Shown: positions 8,956 to 19,000, counted from the first letter of the stretch. The stretch is 36,398 nucleotides of DNA from Fuerstiella sp. (GCA_029245955.1 JAQWOH010000061.1:1-36398); one strand, 5' to 3'. A program made the numbers and translations. Notes: a model not told the origin generated them from the sequence alone.

Positions 8956-9330
8956 ATGCCAATCACAACTCATTCGGTCGATTTTGAAGCCTCAACCTCA
9001 GACAACGTGATTCACCTGAAAGTGTCAGGCAAGCTGACGAAGGAAGACTACGAGATATTCGTACCGGAACTGCAGCAATGGATTACACGCCACGGTAAAA
9101 TTCGTATCTTGTTCGAGATGTCGGACTTCCACGGCTGGACGGTCAGCGCTGGCTGGGAAGATACGAAGCTGGCCTTCAAACACTTCTCGGATATCGAACG
9201 CATCGCGCTGGTCGGCGACACGGCTTGGGAACACGGAATGGCCATTTTTTGCAAGCCATTCACTGCGGGCAGCGTTAAGTACTTTGATCACTCGCAACGC
9301 GACGAAGCACTGCAGTGGGTAACCGGCTAA
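8956..9330 (+). CDS. SpoIIAA-like (STAS-superfamily) protein
   Basis: 124 residues from ATG 8956, which has GAGAGG at 8944-8949; an upstream in-frame start at 8887 would lie inside the IS-end repeat and is rejected. The sequence fits the SpoIIAA-like family (PF11964): HLKVSGKLTKEDYEIFVPELQQWI, then IRILFEMSDFHGW, FKHFSDIERIALVGDTAWEHGM and a C-terminal KYFDHSQRDEALQWV. It is a single small cytoplasmic domain without membrane segments. Relatives are distant cousins of anti-anti-sigma factors, but the family lacks a clearly conserved phosphorylatable serine, and its role is unknown. In other genomes it is often found next to membrane transporters, and here a truncated membrane-protein start follows. 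Confidence 0.88.
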   Translation: MPITTHSVDFEASTSDNVIHLKVSGKLTKEDYEIFVPELQQWITRHGKIRILFEMSDFHGWTVSAGWEDTKLAFKHFSDIERIALVGDTAWEHGMAIFCKPFTAGSVKYFDHSQRDEALQWVTG

Positions 9331-9343
9331 GTGGAATGCATGA

Positions 9344-9481
9344 GTGAATGGCGCGATCACAAACAGCTTGCTGGTCCTTGCAGCCACAGGCGTGGCGCTC
9401 GTGCTCGTTTTTCATCCACGGCTCGTTCAATCGACCACTCCGGTCTCCGTGAGGACAAGCCAACGGCGCGGCTCACGGTGA
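9344..9481 (+). pseudogene. Truncated start of a membrane protein
   Basis: A GTG at 9344 opens a 45-residue frame whose first half is a good membrane segment, NSLLVLAATGVALVLVFHPRLV, followed by QSTTPVS and then a change to unrelated basic sequence before the stop at 9479-9481. The HPRL(L/V)QS turn after a single N-terminal helix resembles the beginning of a family of multi-pass membrane proteins that I recall only loosely. The rest of the gene is absent. It starts 13 bases after the SpoIIAA-like stop, so the two may once have been co-transcribed. A genuine one-helix small protein is the alternative. Confidence 0.4.
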
Positions 9482-9538
9482 CTGCTTCGAACGCCGCAGG
9501 ATCAAAAAACTAATGAGTCGGAATCTGGCGACAAAACT

Positions 9539-9570
9539 CTCTGAGACTCTGATTAACAGGGGTCTCAGAG
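9539..9570. terminator. Inverted repeat, possible terminator
   Basis: CTCTGAGAC (9539-9547) and GTCTCAGAG (9562-9570) form a perfect 9-bp stem with a 14-nt loop. No T-tract follows on either strand, so the terminator function is uncertain. It lies between the truncated membrane-protein start and the lipoprotein gene. Confidence 0.45.
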
Positions 9571-9760
9571 TTAACAACCCGGGCCCATTCGAGGTACCGG
9601 TGTTTCGGCGGCAGCTGCCACACACCGAACCGTCCGCACCGTCGCCCACTCAAATTCACACACAAGACACAGTCGGTCGCTAGGCAAACAGTGCAGACTT
9701 TGGCAGACTGAAATGGTTGGCCTGATGTCTGTGAGTGACGTTTTGAGACTGGACGAACTG

Positions 9761-10615
9761 ATGATTCTACGAAAAAACAGGACACCGGACAGCAACCGAC
9801 TGCGCTTGCTGTCCACAATTTCGCTGATCGTGTTGTGCGGCTGTCCGGCAGACGAACCCCAACAAACGCTCAATCACTCAACTTCGACCAGCCTGCAGGG
9901 CGAGGCCACCGCAGGCGCGTTGTCGGATGGGGGGAACAATGTCCTGAACAGAGCGACGCTTGCGGCAGCCGCCGACTGGACGGTAAGGAATTCCACGGAT
10001 GATCACATTGTGTGGGCAGGGGGACCAGGAAACACGTACACATTGACTTATCACAAAGGCGAATCGCAACTGCCGCTTGATGATGTTGACGCATTGAGAC
10101 AATCGATACGAAATCTCGCGGCGGCAGAGCAGGGAGGAATCGTCCAGGTCGATACCATCATGGTCGACGGCTATGATGCCGCTTATTTTCTGACCAAAGA
10201 CACGGTCGAAGATTCTATGGGCTATCGCTACGTTGGCCGATGTGTGATTCCGCTGGACGATGGCTGGTACGAAATGCGTGTGGATGCCGTTGAGACCGGA
10301 CCGACGGGACAGCGCGAAGCCTTTGTCAATGTCCAGCTGGGAATTGGTGCGAATGTGGAGTACGAGGAAATTCCTCCGGCAGCACCGCCGACGCCCGGGT
10401 CAACCGGAAGATCAACCGGAAGACGCATCAAGGGATGGTACAAAGACCCTTACAATCCCGAATTTGACGCGATGGCAAGTTACTCCGACACTGACGACAT
10501 CAAGTACGACGCCAGATTTCGGAAGCACGCATTGAGTCGAATCCGCGCCACGTTTCCTGATATCGTGTCGTCCATTCAAATTGCCAATTCGGAAGACACA
10601 ACATCCGCAGACTAA
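9761..10615 (+). CDS. Predicted lipoprotein of unknown function
   Basis: 284 residues from the ATG at 9761; an in-frame ATG at 9713 would add 16 residues with no clear ribosome site at either. The N-terminus is a basic stretch then LLSTISLIVLCGC with a lipobox-type cysteine at residue 28, so it is probably lipid-anchored and exported. The mature protein has one apparent globular region (about 65-220: ADWTVRNSTDDHIVWAGG, DTIMVDGYDAAYFLTKD, YRYVGRCVIPLDDGWYEMRVDA), which looks like a small alpha/beta stress-type domain but which I cannot assign. A Pro/Gly/Ser/Thr-rich linker follows (about 222-235), then GWYKDPYNPEFDAMASYSDTDDIKYDARF and a helical tail. The stop codon lies inside a hairpin (10605-10641). 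Confidence 0.65.
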   Translation: MILRKNRTPDSNRLRLLSTISLIVLCGCPADEPQQTLNHSTSTSLQGEATAGALSDGGNNVLNRATLAAAADWTVRNSTDDHIVWAGGPGNTYTLTYHKGESQLPLDDVDALRQSIRNLAAAEQGGIVQVDTIMVDGYDAAYFLTKDTVEDSMGYRYVGRCVIPLDDGWYEMRVDAVETGPTGQREAFVNVQLGIGANVEYEEIPPAAPPTPGSTGRSTGRRIKGWYKDPYNPEFDAMASYSDTDDIKYDARFRKHALSRIRATFPDIVSSIQIANSEDTTSAD

Positions 10616-10641
10616 GTCTGACTTTTTTCTTCCGTCTGCGG
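10605..10641 (+). terminator. Overlapping alternative hairpins at the lipoprotein stop codon
   Basis: CAGAC (10608-10612) and GTCTG (10616-10620) form a short stem with the stop codon TAA as its loop, followed by ACTTTTTTCTT, which is terminator-like. The same left arm, extended to CCGCAGAC (10605-10612), can instead pair perfectly over 8 bp with GTCTGCGG (10634-10641). The two structures exclude each other. Confidence 0.5.
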
Positions 10642-10677
10642 TAAGTCGTGATCCCACCTGCTACCAGTGCCCGGAAG

Positions 10678-10716
10678 ATTAACCATGCCGCAGAGGGCTG
10701 AGAGCAGGAAAGACAT
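10678..10716 (-). pseudogene. Transposase start remnant attached to IS-end copy C
   Basis: From the ATG at 10716 on the minus strand the frame reads MSF then LLSALCGMVN. Aligned codon by codon with the remnant at 8766 (MSF, seven residues, LLAVLCRGVN) this is the same protein start with a seven-codon deletion. It shows that the adjacent repeat belongs to the same IS type. Confidence 0.65.
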
Positions 10717-10850
10717 ATTCGGCGCCGAAAATCGTCCGTTTCCGCGGCAGACGGATGAAATCAAGCGGCTGAGATGCGAGACTCTGACGTCTGTAAGTCC
10801 CTTGTTGTACGACGATATAAGTTCGGCGGAATTTTTTGACCCTACGGCCT
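10707..10850 (-). mobile_element. IS-end repeat, copy C
   Basis: Nearly identical to copy B in its inner half (GACATATTCGGCGCCGAAAA, then a CCGCGGCAGACGG block and CTGAGATGCGAGACTC) and diverged in the hairpin. There CGTC (10788-10791) and GTA (10793-10795) pair with TAC (10808-10810) and GACG (10811-10814), with one bulged T. The TTCGGCGG core and ATTTTTTGACCCTACGG outer end are retained. It ends about 60 bases upstream of the MFS transporter start. Confidence 0.78.
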
Positions 10851-10911
10851 ACTGGCTTGCCATTGGTTACAGTCAGTGTCGCCGCATCCTCATGCCTGCT
10901 GCCCGACACCA

Positions 10912-12183
10912 ATGATGCCCACCAACACCCGTTATCAGATCATCGGCACCACCACTCTCGCTGCGGTGATGCTGTACCTGGATCGCACCTGCATCGCCGA
11001 GATCGCCAAACTCGATGCCTTCAGGACGGAACTGAAGCTGACGGACACCCAGACCGGGGCGATTCTATCCGCGTTCTTTCTTGCCTATGCCCTGGCTCAG
11101 GTGCCTGCCGGCTGGCTGTCGGACCGCTTCGGCGCCCGCCGCATGCTGCCGACCTATATCATTCTCTGGTCGCTGTGTACTGCCCTGACCGGGCTGGCCA
11201 CCGGCTTCCTGATGTTGCTGGTCGCACGACTGATTTTTGGCCTTGCTCAGGCGGGCTGTTATCCCACCGCCGGAAGTCTGATCAAACGCTGGACGCCTCT
11301 GCCCACCCGTGGTACCGCCAGCAGCATTGTTTCTTTTGGCGGTCGACTCGGCGGTGCCATCGCCCCATTGCTGACGGTGTTGTTGCTGAAAGAGTATTTG
11401 ACCTGGCGCTGGGTGCTGGTGTTTTATGGAACATCCGGCGTGTTTGTGGCCGCCCTCTTCTGGAAGATCTTCCGCGAGACTCCGGATGAACATCCGCACT
11501 GCAATGACGCGGAGCGGGATTTGATTCAGGCCCATGACACGGATTTGGCAACAACCGGTGCACCACCGTTTCCACCGATCATTCCCCTGATCAACAGCGG
11601 CACGATGTGGCTGATGTGTGCGTTGCAGTTTGGCGTCAACATCGGCTGGGTGTTCCTGGTCACGTGGCTGCCAACGTATCTGAAAGAAGTCCGGCACGTG
11701 GACCCGAAAATCGGCGGCCTGATGTCCACCATCGTTCTGTTCGCAGGCATTGTCGGCATGCTGTGCGGCGGTCCGCTGACGGACGCGGTGACAAGACGAC
11801 TGGGTGTGCGGTGGGGACGATCTCTGCCTATGGTGGCCTGCTACGTCGTGGCGCTGACGACTTATTTGTGCTGCCTGACGCTGGAATCCGCGTGGGCATT
11901 CATCGCGGCCGCGTCTGTGGTGGCATTCGTAACCGACATGAGCGTTCCGGCGATCTGGGCTTACATGCAGGACATCGGCGGCAGAAACACAGCAGCCATC
12001 TTTGGCTGGGGCAATATGTGGGGCAACCTGGGCGCCGCCACCACGCCACTGCTGGTCCCCATCGTTCTGGAAAAGTGGGACATGAACGGCGACTGGCATG
12101 AAGCCTTTCTGCTGTTTTCCGCCGGGTATCTGGTGGCCGCTCTGGCCGCTCTGGGAATCAACCCCAACCATAAGATCGAGTGA
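10912..12183 (+). CDS. MFS transporter, anion:cation symporter (ACS) type
   Basis: About 423 residues from tandem ATGs at 10912/10915; neither has a clear Shine-Dalgarno, and a GTG at 10876 lies close to the IS-end repeat. Twelve hydrophobic segments are visible. The cytoplasmic loop between helices 2 and 3 has the MFS signature GWLSDRFGARRML. Helix 1 carries LYLDRTCIAEIA and helix 4 RLIFGLAQAGCYPTAGSLIKRW, both typical of the ACS family, which takes up hexuronates, glucarate, tartrate or other organic anions with protons or sodium. The central loop (ETPDEHPHCNDAERDLIQ) is also family-typical. The gene stands alone on the + strand, next to the polysaccharide-degrading genes on the minus strand, so a sugar acid released by them is a plausible but unproven substrate. 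Confidence 0.88.
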   Translation: MMPTNTRYQIIGTTTLAAVMLYLDRTCIAEIAKLDAFRTELKLTDTQTGAILSAFFLAYALAQVPAGWLSDRFGARRMLPTYIILWSLCTALTGLATGFLMLLVARLIFGLAQAGCYPTAGSLIKRWTPLPTRGTASSIVSFGGRLGGAIAPLLTVLLLKEYLTWRWVLVFYGTSGVFVAALFWKIFRETPDEHPHCNDAERDLIQAHDTDLATTGAPPFPPIIPLINSGTMWLMCALQFGVNIGWVFLVTWLPTYLKEVRHVDPKIGGLMSTIVLFAGIVGMLCGGPLTDAVTRRLGVRWGRSLPMVACYVVALTTYLCCLTLESAWAFIAAASVVAFVTDMSVPAIWAYMQDIGGRNTAAIFGWGNMWGNLGAATTPLLVPIVLEKWDMNGDWHEAFLLFSAGYLVAALAALGINPNHKIE

Positions 12184-12501
12184 GGTTCGCTCAGGAAAAA
12201 TGAGTGCTGCTCGGCAGCATAGAGCGTTTGAGGCATTCGAGAAAATCGCGAAGTAAGGGCGGGAACACGGAGTATCGATGCCGAAGGCTCAATCGGTCAG
12301 TCCTTGGGGGGGGAGTCGTAATTCGAGCTTTCCAATCCTGACGACCAGACCAAGAGGTATTGATTGTCCTGCGCCGCGTTGCCCGAAGATCACCACATCG
12401 TGTTGATCCGGAACTCGAGGACCCCGGTTACCAGAATCATTCCAGTTGGTCATCTTCCCGTTGCCTGTCCAATGGACACTGTCCCGTTTATCAGACCGGT
12501 T
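12184..12501. other. Intergenic between convergent genes
   Basis: About 318 bases between the MFS and sialidase-like genes. It contains a small hairpin TGCTG/CAGCA (about 12205-12219) that could serve either gene's 3' end, and an 8-base G run near 12306-12313. No coding potential is recognised. Confidence 0.4.
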
Positions 12502-14367
12502 TCATGGCTTGAGGAAATGCACGAGTTTTGGCGTGTCGAGCGTTCTTGTCAAACGAAACACACCCGCCGGACCGCCGGGATGGCCGCTGTAGAAGAAGAT
12601 GTGCTGGACATTCTTCTCGTGATCGATCACAGCACCACCAGTGTGGAATCCGTCCGCGACGTTATAGAACCCGGCCTCGCGCTGGAACAATCGGCCTTCA
12701 TGCCGCCACTCCGCTGCGTTCCAATCCTCGGGCGCGAGACTGTAAAGATGAATGGACATGTCGTCGCGTTTTGACTGGACGACTTCATATCGACTGGTAA
12801 CCGGGTTGAAGCAAATCGCCGACGTGTCGACGGACACCTTCGTTTTCATCGGCGTGTTTGCAACATCGGCTATCTCGGCATCGCCGAAGCGGAATCGCAT
12901 CTGGGCGAGAGTGTTGGCCGGCGCCTGATTGCGGACGATCGCCACGAATCGACCGTCGTGAAAGATCGCATCGGGTTCGGCCGGCTTGCACCAGCGGGGA
13001 AGCTTAAGCGTCGTCCGTTCCCAACTTTCGCCGCCGTCACGTGAACGATAAACGGCCAGTTCGCGCACAATGTCAACCGGTCGTCGAAAGCGGTAAACCG
13101 TGTGGTGTGCAAACAGAAGCAGTCCGTGCTTCGGGTGGTTGATAATACGCGGTCCAACATAGACAAAGTGTCCATCGTGCCTGTCTTCGCGAAACGCCAG
13201 ACGCAAGTGCCGCCATGTTTTACCCTGATCATCGGAACGAAAGACACCGTGATCGCTTACAACGATCACCGCGCCGTCACGAGTTGTGCCGATGGCGTTC
13301 AGATGTAGCTTGTACCCAAGCGGACTGCGGTTGTCGGGATCGAACTTGAACCGGTGACAGAGCGGAACCGAACCACCGCGATTGCGATCATGCTCGGTCA
13401 TGCAATCGCGAATATCGTACGGCTCGGACCAGGTCTTGCCACTGTCGTTCGAACGGAGAATGGTGGAGTAAGTGGTGTCTGCATCGGAAGAACCCGAAAC
13501 CCTGGGATTGTGGCCGGGCATGGATCGATGTACGACGATGATCGTGTTGCCGATCATGGTGGCAACCGGCCAGCCGTAGTGATCGTTGTCGCCTTTCGGA
13601 CTAGTCGGAAGGTGAACGGGAGCAAGTTCCATCAGACCGGCCTTCTTCGCCGCGACCAGCAGATTCATTTGCTCCGGCGCCGCCGACAGCAATTCCCGTT
13701 CAAATTCATCCGTTCCGACCGTGGCTTTTATGCGTCGTCTTTCGGCCAGAGACGCAGCCCACGAAACTGGCCTGGACACAGCAGTCAACTCCGGCAACGA
13801 GGCCGCGATCAGGTTCCCTTCGACAGAGAACTCGTAAATCCGCATGGTTGCTCGCCAGGGCCGCAATCCAACCGACTTGATCTCGTTCACGTCAAATTCC
13901 GTTTCCCAGACCTTCTTGCCGTCGATGTGAAAGGTCAGCGATTTCCCGATACGCGAGACGAGTAAATCGAATGGCTGATCAGGAGTGATGAAATCTTCGG
14001 GCTCAGCGATCGTCAGCCCGTCGGCAAACTTCGGCCCCTGGACGAACATCCGCCGATGGGAACCTTCGAAGCCAAACTTGTTGTTATCCAACACGAACGC
14101 CGCCGCCGAGCCATTCAATGCATCCAGACTCAGCCGTGCCCGCACTTTGAAATCACCCGCGCCAATTCCACGATCAGCGAAGAGATAGTGCGTACCGGTC
14201 GAGACGATGCATTTTTCGCCTGGCTCCCATTTGCCGTTTACCGCCGTGGCAGCTTTCATGCGCCCCTTTGCGATAACGGCCAATTCGGCGGCGGGCGATG
14301 ACATCGCACCAGAGCTCAAAACCATGAAGGCGATATACAGAATGCGAGAAATCATTCTCCGGCTCAT
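12502..14367 (-). CDS. Secreted BNR/sialidase-like six-bladed propeller protein
   Basis: 621 residues. The start ATG at 14367 is followed by a signal peptide (ILYIAFMVLSSGAMSSPAA, cleavage near residue 27). Residues about 30-190 form a LamG/concanavalin-like sandwich (FKVRARLSLDALNGSAAAFVL, LTFHIDGKKVWE). A sialidase-type propeller follows with three Asp-boxes: SNDSGKTW (306-313), SDDQGKTW (378-385) and SRDGGESW (442-449). Sialidases release terminal sialic acids; many planctomycete relatives are exo-alpha-sialidase-like proteins with unproven substrate. I did not map the arginine triad residue by residue. It lies third in a minus-strand run after the GH18/GH5 enzyme and the pectate-lyase-like protein, with 135 bases from the latter. 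No strong Shine-Dalgarno is seen. Confidence 0.85.
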   Translation of the reverse strand: MSRRMISRILYIAFMVLSSGAMSSPAAELAVIAKGRMKAATAVNGKWEPGEKCIVSTGTHYLFADRGIGAGDFKVRARLSLDALNGSAAAFVLDNNKFGFEGSHRRMFVQGPKFADGLTIAEPEDFITPDQPFDLLVSRIGKSLTFHIDGKKVWETEFDVNEIKSVGLRPWRATMRIYEFSVEGNLIAASLPELTAVSRPVSWAASLAERRRIKATVGTDEFERELLSAAPEQMNLLVAAKKAGLMELAPVHLPTSPKGDNDHYGWPVATMIGNTIIVVHRSMPGHNPRVSGSSDADTTYSTILRSNDSGKTWSEPYDIRDCMTEHDRNRGGSVPLCHRFKFDPDNRSPLGYKLHLNAIGTTRDGAVIVVSDHGVFRSDDQGKTWRHLRLAFREDRHDGHFVYVGPRIINHPKHGLLLFAHHTVYRFRRPVDIVRELAVYRSRDGGESWERTTLKLPRWCKPAEPDAIFHDGRFVAIVRNQAPANTLAQMRFRFGDAEIADVANTPMKTKVSVDTSAICFNPVTSRYEVVQSKRDDMSIHLYSLAPEDWNAAEWRHEGRLFQREAGFYNVADGFHTGGAVIDHEKNVQHIFFYSGHPGGPAGVFRLTRTLDTPKLVHFLKP

Positions 14368-14502
14368 TATATCAGCGCCGCGAGGCGATGTCTGTCAACG
14401 AGAGGTGTTCATCGGCGTCAGGGCGCATTTATACTGACCGAATGAAGTCTGTCCAAGTGATACTGCTGTTCGACGTTTGCATCGCAGCGGTTGCCGGGCG
14501 GC

Positions 14503-15867
14503 TCAACGGTCGGCACTGTGTGGCGACGTGCCATTGAGGAATTCTTCGAGATTGTCGTACCCGTCCTGGTCCGGGTCAGCCCGGCCATCGGCGGGTTCCC
14601 TGGGATCGAGTCCGAACTTGCGTTCCCAGACATCGGGCTGACCGTCCTCGTCGTTGTCGGGTGTGGCCGCAGCCCGAGCCAGCGGCAGCCAGCCCCGCAC
14701 CTGGTCCTGCGACCCAAGCAGCCGTCCGGTTCCGTCCCGGACTCCGGCGACGATCCGCCGGTCAACGGCGTCCCGTGCAGGCAGAACGGCGCCCGCGCGA
14801 TCCAAGACCCGACTGTAGCACAGCTTCGCGGACTCGGTCGGCACCGGCGGCAGCACGTGGGGATGCAGCTGTTTTTTCAGTACTCCACCAGTGTGTTTGA
14901 CCAGCAGCCCGTTGTTTGCTGTTTCCTTCGGAAAACCGTGCAACGAGTTGCCGGAAATGAACAGCTCCGTGATCGCTCCCGGATTGATGCGAAATACCTC
15001 GCGTTCTCTTCCAGGACGGGTATCGGGTCCCGGACGATAATAGTTTCCAACAAGGTTGACACGCGTGAATTCTTTGAGCTGCGGATCACTGCCTCCGACA
15101 TAACCAGCAGTATAGGACCAGTTGTAGACGACGTTGTTGCGAAAATCGATTCGGGGACCCGTGAATTCCGTCTGCCCCTCTTGGACAAAGGGAGCGCTGG
15201 GGCGGGGATTTCGTGATCGATTGTTAGCGTACAGGTTGTTGAGGAAACTGATCCGACCGCGGTCTGCCCCGATGATGGACCCCATCGAATGGGAGGTTAG
15301 AGCTTCGGCGATCAGACACCACTGTACCGTCACGTGATCACTGTCTCGGGTGACCGACAGACACTCGTCCGTGGACCAGGTCGCCGAACAGTGATCGAGA
15401 ATAATATGTTGCGAGTCCCAGACCGTGATCGCATCCATCTCTCCCGGTTTCGATGTCTTATCGCCGGGACGGCAGCGCAGATGTCGGACGATGACATGTT
15501 TTGTATTGGCGATTTGCAGGGAAAAATTCTTCAGGCAAATTCCATCACCAGGCGCCGTATGACCGGCAATTGTCAGAAACGGCTGGGAGACGCGAACTGG
15601 TGATTCGAGGTCGATATAGCCCGATACGCGGAAGATGACGATACGCGGCCCCTGGGACTCAACCGCTGCGCGAAAGCTGCCGGTCCCCGAGTCGTGAAGA
15701 TTAGTCACAAACAACACGGCGCCACCACGTCCACCACGTGAATTGGCACCGGCTCCCCTTGCATCGGGAAAGGCCTGTATGCCGTCTGAGAGCGAATCCG
15801 GGCTGGCCAGCAGCAGGCAGCTGACCACAGCCAGGAAGTGTTGAGCGGATCTCAGGACTTCACCCAT
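14503..15867 (-). CDS. Pectate-lyase-like right-handed beta-helix protein
   Basis: 454 residues from ATG 15867, which has AAAGG about 7 bases upstream and begins the signal peptide (FLAVVSCLLLASPDSLSDG). A GTG at 16062 overlaps the upstream gene's stop (GTGA) but would add 65 residues of unlikely composition ahead of the signal, so I reject it. Beta-helix features run in order: GTGSFRAAVESQGPRIVIFRVSG, LTIAGHTAPGDGICLKN, VIVRHLRCRPGD, MDAITVWDSQHIILDHCSATW, VTVQWCLIAEAL, ISFLNNLYANNRSRNPR. These match the pectate lyase superfamily as found in planctomycetes; such enzymes cleave polygalacturonate by beta-elimination, usually with calcium. The C-terminus (about 406-453) has DNDEDGQPDVWERKFGLDP and DPDQDGYDNLEEFLNGTSP, an Asp-rich calcium-binding thrombospondin-3-like tail. 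Substrate not provable here. Confidence 0.85.
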   Translation of the reverse strand: MGEVLRSAQHFLAVVSCLLLASPDSLSDGIQAFPDARGAGANSRGGRGGAVLFVTNLHDSGTGSFRAAVESQGPRIVIFRVSGYIDLESPVRVSQPFLTIAGHTAPGDGICLKNFSLQIANTKHVIVRHLRCRPGDKTSKPGEMDAITVWDSQHIILDHCSATWSTDECLSVTRDSDHVTVQWCLIAEALTSHSMGSIIGADRGRISFLNNLYANNRSRNPRPSAPFVQEGQTEFTGPRIDFRNNVVYNWSYTAGYVGGSDPQLKEFTRVNLVGNYYRPGPDTRPGREREVFRINPGAITELFISGNSLHGFPKETANNGLLVKHTGGVLKKQLHPHVLPPVPTESAKLCYSRVLDRAGAVLPARDAVDRRIVAGVRDGTGRLLGSQDQVRGWLPLARAAATPDNDEDGQPDVWERKFGLDPREPADGRADPDQDGYDNLEEFLNGTSPHSADR

Positions 15868-16058
15868 GATTGCCTTTCTCGCTGGTCCGGCCTCACGTTC
15901 AAATCCGTTGATCCCACAAGCTCCGGTGTTGAAAGGAGTGGCAATTGGGTTTGCCAACCCTGGAGTTGATCGTACCACCGGCAAATAGTAATTCAAGGCG
16001 AGGGAACCGAGCTTAGCCCCCCCTGGTCGTACAAATTTCAGCCGTTCTGACCGTAGTT

Positions 16059-19000
16059 TCACACTGCATCAAGCAGCTCATTCCTGCGTGAAAAAAACAA
16101 ATCCAGTCCGACCATGCCTTCCGGAAAAACATCGCTCGCCGACGAGGGAGTCTCCAGTTCTGACAAGACTGAAATACTGGAGGTCGAGAGAGAACTGCTG
16201 CCGGTGGGCAGACTATTATCATCGTTTCGGACAGTGCCGGTACCACGGTCGTCAGCCAGGCGGGCTCCTACTGCACTGCTGAGATCGACGTAGAACGTTT
16301 CGTCCGCCTCCGGGTCCGGGTCGCGGAACACAATGATAGAGATGGTCTGAGAGATTTCACCGGGAGCAAAGACCAGTTGACCAGAGGAAGCCTGGAAATC
16401 GCTGAGTGGATCGGCAGTGTCGCCTTCAGTCTGGTAAGTTACGGTCACTGGCTCATCGGACGCAGTGGACAGGCTGACCGTGAAATTAAACACTGTGTCT
16501 ACGTGATCACTGTTTGGGAACTCAAACTGAATCGATTCCAGTTTCTCGACCTTTTCGGTATTCAGAGTTCTCCAGTCATCCTGAAGAATCCCACCCGTGT
16601 CTCCGGAATTCGGATTCCAGGACCACCATGTCCACCCCATGCCTTGTTGCTCTTCCGGCAGGTCACGTATGCCATTCAGATCGAAATCACCGTCCAGGTA
16701 GCCTATGACAGAATCCACCCACTGAACATCGGAGGCTGTTTCCAGACGACTGCCAAATTCACCGAGCAGAATCGGGGCCACATTTTCCTTGAACAGATAT
16801 CCCCACGTCCGGTCCCACACAGACGGTAAGTTCTGCGGATAATCTCCGGCGTCAAACCAGGGTTGTGCATAAATGGATTCCGGATATGCATGAGGCGAAT
16901 ACACCAGACGATTGTCGACGTCCAGCCTCACGGGAAATTCCCCGGCAAGCTCCAGATTGCCACCCCACCAGTAGCTGGAGCCGTCCTGATAATTCTGGAT
17001 GCCCTCCACAACAAGCAGCCAGTCCGGGTTAACAGCCTGAATCGCATTACCCGCCCGTTCGGCGGCCAACCGCCAGTCATTCGACAGATCACCGGTTCCC
17101 CAGCTGGCCTGTCCGTGTGGTTCGTTATGCAGATCGGCTCCAATGACTGTCGGCCGGCCGGCATAGCGTTCCGCCAGCATCACCCAGTCCGTAATCCAGC
17201 CTTCTTCACCATATTCGCCCTGATACCACAGACCATTTTCGTTGGGACCAGCCCCGGCATCGGAACGGTGGTGGTCCAGCAGAATTCGCAGGCCGGTTTC
17301 TTCGGCGTAGTCCACAATTCGGTCGATCAGTTCGAGGCCGCTGAGCCCGACAAGGTCAGGATTCAGAGAAAAATCGATTCCGGCTGGAGTACTCTCGGAA
17401 TCAAAAACCTGGTTGGCGTAAGGCAGACGAATTGTGTTGAAACCTGCCATATGCATTTCATCCATCATCTCCTGCCAGTTGCGTGCCCACAGACCGTGCG
17501 GCGAGAAGGTGTCAGATTCCATGCCGAACCAACTGACACCCGCAATACGGACAACGTTACCCTGCGCATCAAGCACCTGGTTGCCCTCAGTATGCAGAAA
17601 TGTCGGTTCAGAAGACTGCAGCGGGTCGCCTTCAAACGCTGTCACATCGGAAATTGACAGGCTGTGGCTGTCAGTAAACCCGTTGAAAATCTGTGAGAAC
17701 TCGTACGGAGACTGCGGAACACCGCTCGACGAATTGGAAAGTCTGTCGAGGACCCCCTGATTGTCCCGCTGAATCGACCACATCGACAGCATCCGCAGGT
17801 TCTGTTGTTCCGCAAAAGTGAGAACTTCTTCAGCGTCATCGGTGTAGAATCTCTCTCCCGTGTCATTCACGCCGATCATGGGTGTGACGCCAACCATTTT
17901 CCACAGTGCCGCATCGGACCTGTCACTGCCCGCCGCATCGTACAGCGAATCCAGTTGCCCATGCAGGCTCGTAGCAGCATCTATGGCGGCCCGCCCCATG
18001 TCTGTGCCAGGCCGGCCATAGTCCATTGCCATGATGTTCACACCATCAATCTCAACTCCGGCATCGATTGCCGACTGCAACACATAGACACCGTCATGAG
18101 TCAGACCTTCCGGCAGCACCGGAAGTGTGAAAAAGACCTCCAGGTCGACACCGTTTTGGGTCGCGCGCTCCTGCAGCAGGTCAATTGCACGCGATCGCCG
18201 GTCGATCGATTCACGATCAGCCACCCAGGCACCTTCGATGTCAAAGTCAATCATCGTCAGGCCGTATGTATCAATCACGCTCTGATACGCGTCGGTCAAT
18301 ACTTCAACATCAGTCAGCGCCACCGCCAGTTCCGTATTCGCGGCGCCGCCAAAGGAAACGATGACATCGCCGCCCATGTCGCGGAGCGCTTCGATTTCCT
18401 CCAGACGATAGGCAGACTCAGTGGTGTAGTAGCCACCCCAGCTGGGCTGACTCGTTGTCGGATCCGCCACCACAAAACCAAGGTTGTAGTAATCCAGATC
18501 CTGATCCTGAGCCGTCTGCACCAGATCAAACGGAGGCCACCCCGTAAAATCCACGTACGGTGCAAAGAACTGGTCGGGCCAGTCACCCGTCGGCGACGGC
18601 GGTGGATCACTGGACGTATCGTCGTCGACAATCGTACCCACGCCAGAGCTGCCAGCAATTACTGCCCCGGTAGCATTCAGCAGTGAGACCAGGAAAGTCT
18701 CGTTAACTTCGTCGGTCGTATCACCATGAACCATAACTGTAACGGTCTGTGAAGTCGTCCCGGGAGCAAACGTGATAGTTCCCGAGGCTGCCTGAAAATC
18801 GCTGTCCGAAGTGGCCGTCCCGCCTGAGGTGGAGTAGTCGACCGTTACCGTTGATTCTGACGATTGGTCCAGCGTGACCGTAAAATCGGCAGCATTCAGA
18901 CCCGTATCGCCCTCCGTCACAGAGATACTGTCGATGCTCAGCCGGGAACCATGCCCATTGCACGCGACCGATCCATTTAGCCGGTAGTTCTGCGGTTCCA

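Noticed and set aside
11065..12171. Long minus-strand frame (368 codons) opposite the MFS gene
   Set aside because: His/Gln/Gly-rich composition is the mirror of a transporter gene; the + strand reading has clear MFS motifs.
12306..12313. Run of eight G bases
   Set aside because: A single homopolymer without a second G-tract; not a quadruplex motif, and no phase-variable gene is attached.
15868..16062. GTG at 16062 as pectate-lyase start, overlapping the upstream stop as GTGA
   Set aside because: It would put 65 residues without signal features ahead of a good signal peptide; ATG 15867 has its own ribosome site.
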